A stretch of 60,310 bases of DNA, from contig JAHEJA010000027.1 of assembly GCA_024639125.1 (NCBI GenBank), positions 1 through 60,310 of the forward strand, in the 5' to 3' direction. The first letter of the stretch is position 1. Every line of letters starts with the position of its first letter. Source of the stretch: Paracoccaceae bacterium. GTDB taxonomy: Bacteria > Pseudomonadota > Alphaproteobacteria > Rhodobacterales > Rhodobacteraceae. Position numbers and translations under genes: made by a program. Of this stretch, positions 55,262-60,310 are shown piece by piece. The notes below the pieces were generated by a model, which worked only from the letters and a program-made list of their open reading frames with translations, was not told where the DNA came from and did not search any database.

Positions 55262-56050
55262 TCAAAGGTCAAAGGTCGCAAAAACAGGGGCATGGTCACT
55301 GGGTTTTTCCCATCCGCGCGCGGCGCGCAAAATGCGACTTGAATGTGCCGCACCCGCAATGTCGGGTGTTGCCCAAATATGATCAAGTCGGCGCCCTTTG
55401 TCGGCTTCATCCCAATCTTTCGCGCGATAAGACCACCAGCTATATAGCAACCCTTCGGGGATATCTTGGCGTGTCACATCCACCCAATTTGCCGAGGCTT
55501 GGACCTCTGCCAAATGTTCTATTTCAATCGGCGTATGCGACACAATTTTCAAAAGCTTTTTGTGATCCCAAACATCATCCTCGCGCGGTGCAATGTTGAT
55601 GTCCCCAACAAGTATAGATTTTTGGGGATTGGTCGCTTTGAAATAGTCGCGCATTTCGGTCAGATAATCTAATTTTTGACCGAACTTTTCGTTCTTTTCG
55701 CGGTTTGGTTCATCCCCACCTGCGGGAACGTAGAAATTGTGAATGGTGACGCCATTATCCAACGTCCCTGCAATGTGGCGAGCGTGTCCAAGGCTTGCAA
55801 AATCCTCTGCAGCGGCTTCAACAATGGGACGTTTGGACAGGATCGCGACGCCATTATATCCTTTTTGACCCCGTGCAACCATATGCGTATAGCCCAATTC
55901 TTGGAACCGCTCGAACGGGATTTTATCGACGGGGGATTTGCATTCCTGAAGACACAAAACGTCTGGGGCTTCTTGCTGCAAAAGATCAGCGACCAAATCC
56001 ACCCGAAGTCGAACCGAATTGATATTCCACGTCGCAAGAGTAAAGGGCAT
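55262..56050 (-). CDS. xthA: Exodeoxyribonuclease III
   Basis: A 262-residue apurinic/apyrimidinic endonuclease. ATG 56050 has GGAG six bases upstream; four more codons to 56062 are an alternative. The metal and catalytic residues are seen in TLATWNINSVR, VLCLQECK, SILVGDINIAPREDDVW and PSDHAPVFATF. A repair role in base excision follows from the family. It sits between cnoX and the VOC gene, on the same strand but separated from both by about 53-62 bases. Confidence 0.95.
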   Translation of the reverse strand: MPFTLATWNINSVRLRVDLVADLLQQEAPDVLCLQECKSPVDKIPFERFQELGYTHMVARGQKGYNGVAILSKRPIVEAAAEDFASLGHARHIAGTLDNGVTIHNFYVPAGGDEPNREKNEKFGQKLDYLTEMRDYFKATNPQKSILVGDINIAPREDDVWDHKKLLKIVSHTPIEIEHLAEVQASANWVDVTRQDIPEGLLYSWWSYRAKDWDEADKGRRLDHIWATPDIAGAAHSSRILRAARGWEKPSDHAPVFATFDL

Positions 56051-56112
56051 GCTACACTCCAAATTAATTTAAACTGGTGTTAGCATGCCAAGATCATAGG
56101 GGACAGACCCAA

Positions 56113-56490
56113 TCAAGAGTAACTGACAATTTCATATTCAACAGAGTCACTGTCATAAAAATAGAACCGCCGACCCGGTTCGTAATCATCGTGGCTCATA
56201 GGCTGAAACCCCAACTCTTTCACCAAGCCTTCGACCTTGTCTAAATCGTCGACGACAACACCGATATGGTTCAAATATCCTTGGGTATGATAGCTTAGCG
56301 CCGGATCATTTGCAGGCTTTCCGGGTGCATATAAGGCTATATATTGGTCCTTGGTCCCGATGTGAATTGTCAAGCCACCATTTTTCCCCTCACCTTGCCA
56401 GCGTATGATCCAACCGAACAGTTGCTTTAGAATTTCTGCTGTCTTTTCAGGACAAGGAACCGTGATGTTCACATGCTCTAATCGTGCCAT
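56113..56490 (-). CDS. VOC (glyoxalase/bleomycin resistance) family protein
   Basis: A 125-residue VOC-fold protein from ATG 56490 (GGAG six bases before). It has the beta-alpha-beta-beta-beta repeat: RLEHVNITVPCPEKTAEILKQLFG and LNHIGVVVDDLDKVEGLVKELGF, ending in YDSDSVEYEIVSYS. Metal ligands His6, His74 and the late Glu fit the family. The substrate is unknown; a thiol adduct or a reactive aldehyde is a guess. It is divergent from soxR, and its promoter contains a perfect SoxR box, so it is a likely SoxR target. Confidence 0.87.
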   Translation of the reverse strand: MARLEHVNITVPCPEKTAEILKQLFGWIIRWQGEGKNGGLTIHIGTKDQYIALYAPGKPANDPALSYHTQGYLNHIGVVVDDLDKVEGLVKELGFQPMSHDDYEPGRRFYFYDSDSVEYEIVSYS

Positions 56491-56520
56491 TTGAGTCTCC
56501 TTTAATATTTGACAGCTCTC

Positions 56521-56551
56521 ATCATAATTGCTCAAGTTAACTTGAGATCAA
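56521..56551 (-). promoter_or_regulatory. SoxR-type promoter and SoxR box of the VOC gene
   Basis: On the minus strand TTGATC (56546-56551) and TATGAT (56521-56526) are separated by exactly 19 bases, the overlong spacer used by MerR-family activators. The perfect palindrome CTCAAGTTAACTTGAG (56531-56546), the known SoxR recognition core, lies between them. The predicted start near 56514 is about 24 bases before the VOC ATG. It also overlaps the soxR upstream region, so SoxR may regulate itself. Confidence 0.88.
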
Positions 56552-56562
56552 GAGGAAATACG

Positions 56563-57003
56563 ATGGCTGAAATTTCGATTGGGTTTTTATCAAAACGTAC
56601 TGGGCTCGCGGTTTCTGCGCTGCGATATTACGAAGATATCGGCATTCTATTCCCCAATCGAACTGCCTCGGGGCAGCGTCGATTTGCGAAATCAGATTTA
56701 CGGCGCGTTGCTTTTGTCATCGCAGCACAGAAGTTCGGGTTCACTTTGCCTGAAATCAAATCCCAACTTGATCTCTTACCAAACAATAGAACACCGACAA
56801 AACAGGATTGGTCCGTTTTGTCACAAAATTTCAGATCGGCATTGACCCAGCGCATCCAAGAAATGGAACGCTTACGCGATACATTAGAGGGATGTATCGG
56901 TTGCGGATGTTTGTCTTTGACCGCATGCAAACTGTATAACCCAGACGATCAAGCCGGCGAAAAAGGTCCAGGGCCACAGGTTTTGTTCAAAAGCACGGAA
57001 TAA
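56563..57003 (+). CDS. soxR: Redox-sensitive transcriptional activator SoxR
   Basis: A 146-residue MerR-family regulator from ATG 56563 (GAGG seven bases before). The helix-turn-helix is IGFLSKRTGLAVSALRYYEDIGILFPNR, then the dimer helix. The [2Fe-2S] loop is CIGCGCLSLTACKLYNP (Cys-x2-Cys-x-Cys-x5-Cys), exact for SoxR. It senses redox-cycling compounds or superoxide through cluster oxidation. The only nearby gene with a SoxR box is the divergent VOC gene; no soxS is present, as is usual outside enteric bacteria. Confidence 0.97.
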   Translation: MAEISIGFLSKRTGLAVSALRYYEDIGILFPNRTASGQRRFAKSDLRRVAFVIAAQKFGFTLPEIKSQLDLLPNNRTPTKQDWSVLSQNFRSALTQRIQEMERLRDTLEGCIGCGCLSLTACKLYNPDDQAGEKGPGPQVLFKSTE

Positions 57004-57030
57004 AAAAAGGGCCCGGGATAAACCCGGGCC
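57002..57030 (-). terminator. Strong intrinsic terminator of the response regulator / small RNA
   Basis: The 8-bp perfect stem GGCCCGGG / CCCGGGCC with a TTTAT loop is followed by seven T's on the minus strand. It overlaps the soxR stop codon (57001-57003), and it closes either the response-regulator transcript or the candidate small RNA. Confidence 0.93.
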
Positions 57031-57085
57031 AGTCCAACAGGGAGGAAGCATATCTTAACCCGGATATGCGCGGGGTTCGTATCTT
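57002..57085 (-). ncRNA. Candidate small RNA with anti-Shine-Dalgarno single strand
   Basis: On the minus strand GCATATC (57063-57069) and GATATGC (57048-57054) form a 7-bp hairpin, followed by the unpaired TTCCTCCCTGTTGGACT (57031-57047) and then a strong terminator: GGCCCGGG-TTTAT-CCCGGGCC (57010-57030) and a run of T's (57002-57008). A promoter candidate TTGTAA (57115-57120), 17 bases, TAAATT (57092-57097) would start it near 57085. The free stretch is complementary to ribosome-binding sites. It resembles the anti-SD small RNAs of alphaproteobacteria; transcription is not shown. Confidence 0.55.
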
Positions 57086-57131
57086 GCGATAAATTTACTT
57101 TAGCAAATATAACGTTACAAATAAACGTAAC

Positions 57132-57818
57132 TTAAGTATTAAGCTTATATCCTCCGGACTCAGTCAAAAGAAGACGGGCTTGTGACGAATCTGGTTCTAT
57201 TTTCTGACGAAGACGGTAAATGTGCGTTTCAAGCGTATGGGTTGTGACCCCTGCATTGTAGCCCCAAACCTCATGCAAGAGCGTATCCCTTGGGACAACT
57301 TTGTCATTCGAACGGTACAGAAATTTTAGAATATTGGTTTCTTTTTCCGTGAGGCGGATTTTTTTATCGTCCTGAGTAATCAACATTTTCGCAGACGGTT
57401 TGAACACATAGGGTCCAAGATTGAAAATTGCATCTTCGGATTGTTCGTGTTGACGTAATTGCGCCCGCACCCGCGCCAGAAGAACAGGAAACTTGAACGG
57501 TTTGGTGACATAATCATTTGCCCCCGCATTCAATCCAAGGATCGTATCCGCATCGCTATCGTGGCCCGTTAACATGATGATCGGACATTTGACCCCTTGT
57601 TTACGCATCAACCGGCAAAGCTCTCGACCATCTGTATCTGGCAATCCGACATCCAAAATAATGATGTCAAAGTCAGCAGATTTTGCCGTATTCAAACCTT
57701 CGGCACCATCACCGGCTTCTATGACATCGAAATCTTCGGTGATCCGCAATTGTTCGGCCAATGCATCACGCAAGTCTTCGTCATCATCTACCAACAGTAT
57801 TTTCTTAGCATTTGCCAT
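57132..57818 (-). CDS. OmpR/PhoB-type response regulator
   Basis: A 228-residue two-component regulator. ATG 57818 follows GGAG by six bases; the frame extends 87 codons further but into the divergent ribA gene and with no receiver-like sequence. The receiver has KILLVDDDEDLRDAL, the phospho-Asp in DIIILDVGLPDTDGRELC, and the Lys in NDYVTKPF. The winged helix is IRLTEKETNILKFLYRSNDKVVPRDTLLHEVWGYN and TLETHIYRLRQKIEPD. No histidine kinase lies beside it. It is followed by 128 bases holding a candidate small RNA and a terminator. Confidence 0.95.
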   Translation of the reverse strand: MANAKKILLVDDDEDLRDALAEQLRITEDFDVIEAGDGAEGLNTAKSADFDIIILDVGLPDTDGRELCRLMRKQGVKCPIIMLTGHDSDADTILGLNAGANDYVTKPFKFPVLLARVRAQLRQHEQSEDAIFNLGPYVFKPSAKMLITQDDKKIRLTEKETNILKFLYRSNDKVVPRDTLLHEVWGYNAGVTTHTLETHIYRLRQKIEPDSSQARLLLTESGGYKLNT

Positions 57819-57850
57819 TGCAGTCTCCTTTGTTAGGATAGACTTGCGAA

Positions 57851-57868
57851 TGAAACCGCCAAGTTTCA
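57851..57868. promoter_or_regulatory. Inverted repeat between the response regulator and ribA
   Basis: TGAAAC-CGCCAA-GTTTCA is a 6-bp inverted repeat, 33 bases from the response-regulator start and 142 from ribA. It could be an operator, possibly for autoregulation by the response regulator, but many 6-bp repeats occur by chance. The remaining 191-base divergent gap shows no FMN riboswitch that I can recognise. Confidence 0.3.
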
Positions 57869-58009
57869 AGCATTGCAACATCCACCTCACAGACTCGTGT
57901 GTATTCGGCATGGCTTTGAAATATTTGAGGGGCGAATTGAAACATTTAACCTGTATTTCATTTCTGGAAGAAACCTCGTAAAGACAAAGAAATGATCGAA
58001 AGACCGTAA

Positions 58010-59095
58010 ATGCAATTTGGACCGACAATAACAGAACAGCTAGGGCGCGCGCGTGCAGATCTTCGCATGGGTGTTCCAATTGTTTTGACCGGCGCTCCGT
58101 CAGTTGTTGTCTTTTCTGTCGAAACCATATCCGCTGATAAATTTGCAGAGCTGATCAAACTTGCGCCGCCTTATTTGGCGATAACAGCACGACGCGCGGA
58201 AACGCTTAAATCTTTTGTCATTGATCAGGATGTCGCGCGCTTTGCGATTCCATCAGACAAAACATTGGCCTGGGTGAAATCCGTCGCTGACCCATCCGAA
58301 GATCTAAGTTCCCCCCTAAAAGGCCCGTTTGAAGGATTATGGGATGGTCAAGCGGATCCCGCACGTGTCGCCTTGGCCTTGATGAAATCGGCTCAATTGC
58401 TGCCCGCGGCTTTGGTATCTGTGCTGCCTAATGCGGCCGCGTTTGCCAAAGAACATAATTTGACAGCGTTGCCTTACGAAGCGGCCCAAACACACCTGGG
58501 CCAAGCCGGCGTGCTTTCGGATATTATCACTGCTCGACTACCGACGATTGCGTCTCCTCAGGGCAAGTTGCATGTCTTTCGCCCCGATAACGGCAGCGAC
58601 GAACATTATGCGATGGAAATCGGGCGCTTGAACCGCGCCGATCCTGTTTTGGTCCGCCTTCATTCGGCATGCTTTACGGGTGATGTAATGGGCAGCTTGA
58701 AATGTGATTGCGGACCACAACTTCGGGCGGCCCTCGATGAAATGGGCGCACAGAACGGAGGCGTGCTGTTGTATCTGAACCAAGAGGGACGCGGAATTGG
58801 GCTTGCCAATAAAATGCGTGCCTATTCGCTTCAGGATCAAGGGTACGACACCGTCGAAGCCAATCACCGCCTTGGCTTTGAAGATGACGAGCGGGATTTT
58901 CGATTGGGCGCTACGATCCTGCGTGACATGGGCATCACGCATATTCGCTTGCTGACCAACAACCCCGCAAAAATTGCAATGATGGAAAAACAAGGCATCA
59001 ACGTGGTTGAACGTGTGCCGCTGCAAGTCGGCAAAAACGGCCTAAACGAAGCCTATCTTGCCACCAAAGCAGCCAAATCAGGGCACTTGCTATGA
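58010..59095 (+). CDS. ribA: GTP cyclohydrolase II with long N-terminal region
   Basis: A 361-residue protein. The C-terminal 200 residues are RibA: HSACFTGDVMGSLKCDCGPQL (the three Zn cysteines), LYLNQEGRGIGLANKMRAYSLQDQGYDTVEANHRLGF, and LLTNNPAKIAMMEKQGI. It makes the riboflavin precursor 2,5-diamino-6-ribosylamino-4-pyrimidinone phosphate. The first 160 residues resemble a decayed DHBP-synthase-like fold without the acidic metal motif. It starts the run ribA - YkuD gene (four-base overlap). Confidence 0.94.
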   Translation: MQFGPTITEQLGRARADLRMGVPIVLTGAPSVVVFSVETISADKFAELIKLAPPYLAITARRAETLKSFVIDQDVARFAIPSDKTLAWVKSVADPSEDLSSPLKGPFEGLWDGQADPARVALALMKSAQLLPAALVSVLPNAAAFAKEHNLTALPYEAAQTHLGQAGVLSDIITARLPTIASPQGKLHVFRPDNGSDEHYAMEIGRLNRADPVLVRLHSACFTGDVMGSLKCDCGPQLRAALDEMGAQNGGVLLYLNQEGRGIGLANKMRAYSLQDQGYDTVEANHRLGFEDDERDFRLGATILRDMGITHIRLLTNNPAKIAMMEKQGINVVERVPLQVGKNGLNEAYLATKAAKSGHLL

Positions 59096-59616
59096 TGCAC
59101 TGCGCGGATGACTTGGTTCTAACACCCCAAGGCATTCGGTTCCGCAACCGGCTCTTTCCCTGTTCGATAGGTCGCAGAGGTCTAAGCCGCAACAAGCACG
59201 AAGGTGATGGCGCGACGCCTACAGGCTGTCATCATATCGTTGGGATGTTCTATCGCCCCGATCGGATCGCCCCACCAACAGACTGGGCAGCACCCATTGG
59301 TCCAACTGACTTGTGGTCAGATGATCAAAATGACCAATATTACAATACACACGTTCGCACGCCTTATCCACATTCACACGAACGCCTAAGACGCGCCGAT
59401 CCGCTTTATGATCTGGTGCTTGTGACGGATTGGAATTGGCCCATAGCCAAAAAGGGCGCAGGTTCGGCGATTTTCATTCACCAATGGCGACGCCCCCATT
59501 ACCCGACCGAAGGCTGCATCGCATTTTCACGTGGCGATTTAATGCATATTGCGCGTTCCATCAGCCAACGGTCGCGATTAATTATCCCAGCTCATATGCC
59601 CTTTGGCCAAAAATAG
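59092..59616 (+). CDS. L,D-transpeptidase (YkuD) domain protein
   Basis: A 174-residue protein with the YkuD catalytic block SAIFIHQWRRPHYPTEGCIAFSRGDL, which holds the His and the nucleophilic Cys in the His-x(n)-Gly-Cys arrangement. There is no signal peptide in the sequence as it stands, so a cytoplasmic place or an unrecognised export route must be considered; many short YkuD proteins of Rhodobacteraceae lack one. It overlaps ribA by four bases (ATGA), and its last 35 bases are overlapped by the convergent yggS. Confidence 0.88.
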   Translation: MMHCADDLVLTPQGIRFRNRLFPCSIGRRGLSRNKHEGDGATPTGCHHIVGMFYRPDRIAPPTDWAAPIGPTDLWSDDQNDQYYNTHVRTPYPHSHERLRRADPLYDLVLVTDWNWPIAKKGAGSAIFIHQWRRPHYPTEGCIAFSRGDLMHIARSISQRSRLIIPAHMPFGQK

Positions 59617-60241
59617 CAGAGCCAACGCGCACATGGGTGGCCCCAAAGCTAATCGCTTTTTCAAAATCGCCGGACATGCCCATGGATAATCCGCTCAAAC
59701 CATTGCGGTTTGCAATTTTGGCAAGCAACGCAAAGTGAAGCGATGCTTCTTCGTCCACGGGCGGAATACACATCAACCCTTTGATCGGCAAATCAAGACG
59801 ACGACACTCAGCAACGAAAGCATCCGCATCTTTGGGGTGAATCCCTGCCTTTTGTTCTTCTTCTCCGGTGTTGACTTGAACAAATAGATCCGGACAGGCG
59901 CCCGTTTCTTGGGCCAATCGCGCAAAAGTCTGTGCCAGCTTTGGCCGATCAAGGGAATGGATCACATCAAACAAATCAAACGCCTGCCGCGCCTTGTTGG
60001 TTTGCAACGGTCCAATGAGATGAACAGAAATATCCTTGAACTGATCTTTGAACTCGGGCCACTTTCCAGCAGCCTCTTGCACACGATTTTCACCAAAGAC
60101 AGTGTGTCCTTGTTCCAGCACATCTTGAACACGTTCGTTTGGCTGCACTTTGGACACAGCGATAAGTTCAACAGAACCTGGAGCGCGGTCATAACGCTTT
60201 TCAGCCGCGCGGATTTGAGCAGTGATTTCAGAAAGGGACAT
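59582..60241 (-). CDS. yggS: YggS family pyridoxal-phosphate homeostasis protein
   Basis: A 219-residue PLP-binding protein that buffers vitamin B6. The PLP lysine is in ELIAVSKVQPNERVQ (Lys31), followed by FGENRVQEA, SVHLIGPLQTNKARQAFDLFDVIHSLD, LFVQVNTGEEEQKAGIHP, and the C-terminal SMGMSGDFEKAISFGATHVRVGSAIFG. GGAG is five bases before the ATG. Length is normal. It is convergent with the YkuD gene, with a 35-base overlap. The remaining 69 bases (60242-60310) show no gene. Confidence 0.95.
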   Translation of the reverse strand: MSLSEITAQIRAAEKRYDRAPGSVELIAVSKVQPNERVQDVLEQGHTVFGENRVQEAAGKWPEFKDQFKDISVHLIGPLQTNKARQAFDLFDVIHSLDRPKLAQTFARLAQETGACPDLFVQVNTGEEEQKAGIHPKDADAFVAECRRLDLPIKGLMCIPPVDEEASLHFALLAKIANRNGLSGLSMGMSGDFEKAISFGATHVRVGSAIFGQRAYELG

Positions 60242-60310
60242 ATCGGCTCCTGTCGTTGGTGTCTTTAAACATAACAGGTTGCGCAGAATTGCAAGGGCAA
60301 GGGCGGACCA

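Noticed and set aside
57819-58009. FMN riboswitch before ribA
   Set aside because: The 191-base gap shows none of the conserved FMN-aptamer blocks, and it is shared with the divergent response-regulator promoter.
1-60310. Prophage, insertion sequence, toxin-antitoxin pair or CRISPR array
   Set aside because: No transposase, integrase, phage structural gene, direct-repeat array or paired small toxin/antitoxin frames were recognised; gene content is core chromosomal.

Overview
The window is a gene-dense chromosomal segment of an alphaproteobacterium, most likely a marine member of the Rhodobacterales (Roseobacter/Rhodobacteraceae type) with moderate G+C (near half, judged by eye). Three things point there: the block rpoZ - rsh - DUF2062 - pdxJ - acpS - lepB - rnc - era - DUF1491 - recO, the block lolA - ftsK - aminotransferase - amidase - ubiH-like, and lineage-typical families (DUF1491, DUF1285, a GT14 glycosyltransferase with a long extra C-terminal region, the glcDEF order). 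I see no insertion sequence, prophage, integrase, CRISPR array or rRNA. One tRNA gene is present (tRNA-Phe, first 80 bases). Nearly all the DNA is coding, and no gap exceeds 250 bases.

Layout. 1-8850 (minus strand): tRNA-Phe, then read from right to left folK, rpoZ, the (p)ppGpp synthetase/hydrolase, DUF2062, pdxJ, acpS, lepB, rnc, era, DUF1491 and recO, a tightly packed housekeeping operon. 8990-11730: an NYN-domain nuclease-like gene facing a hybrid histidine kinase, with a terminator between them. 11899-14953 (plus): an overlapping chain of ispH, a membrane protein, a methyltransferase, rnhA and a TRIC-like channel. 14950-18085: a small secreted protein, dapB, rbfA (plus), an Hsp20 gene with a ROSE-like RNA thermometer and a heat-shock promoter, and a trypsin-like protease. 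18152-22815: glcFED glycolate oxidase and a DUF599 protein. 22812-29423: a MoxR AAA - DUF58 - DUF4159/BatA - large membrane protein operon, with DUF1285 divergent. 30139-34838: DUF2798, polA, a small secreted protein, a zf-CHCC protein and an ABC ATPase without a visible permease. 34899-37831: a HIT protein, a GT14 glycosyltransferase and a divergent carbohydrate-type sulfotransferase. 37872-44991: adenosine kinase-like, nth, an OmpA lipoprotein, free-Met-(R)-sulfoxide reductase, thiolase, a STAS/RsbW-like pair, gamma-glutamyltransferase and hspQ. 45226-53632: an SLT lipoprotein, lolA, ftsK, aminotransferase, amidase, a UbiH-family hydroxylase and a Trm112-like protein. 53629-60241: a Lon-N protein, CnoX-type thioredoxin, exonuclease III, a VOC protein divergent from soxR, an OmpR-type response regulator, ribA, a YkuD transpeptidase and yggS.

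The most informative non-coding signals are these: a ROSE-like thermometer plus an RpoH-type promoter before hsp20; a perfect SoxR box inside a 19-bp-spacer promoter that should drive the VOC gene; a candidate small RNA with an anti-Shine-Dalgarno single strand between the response regulator and soxR; PdhR/GlcC-like half-sites before glcD; and several convergent gene pairs whose stop codons share or abut bases. For a system worth study, the best candidates are the glycosyltransferase/sulfotransferase pair and the soxR-VOC-small RNA neighbourhood. No unmistakably new multi-gene system is visible; most of the window is core-genome housekeeping.
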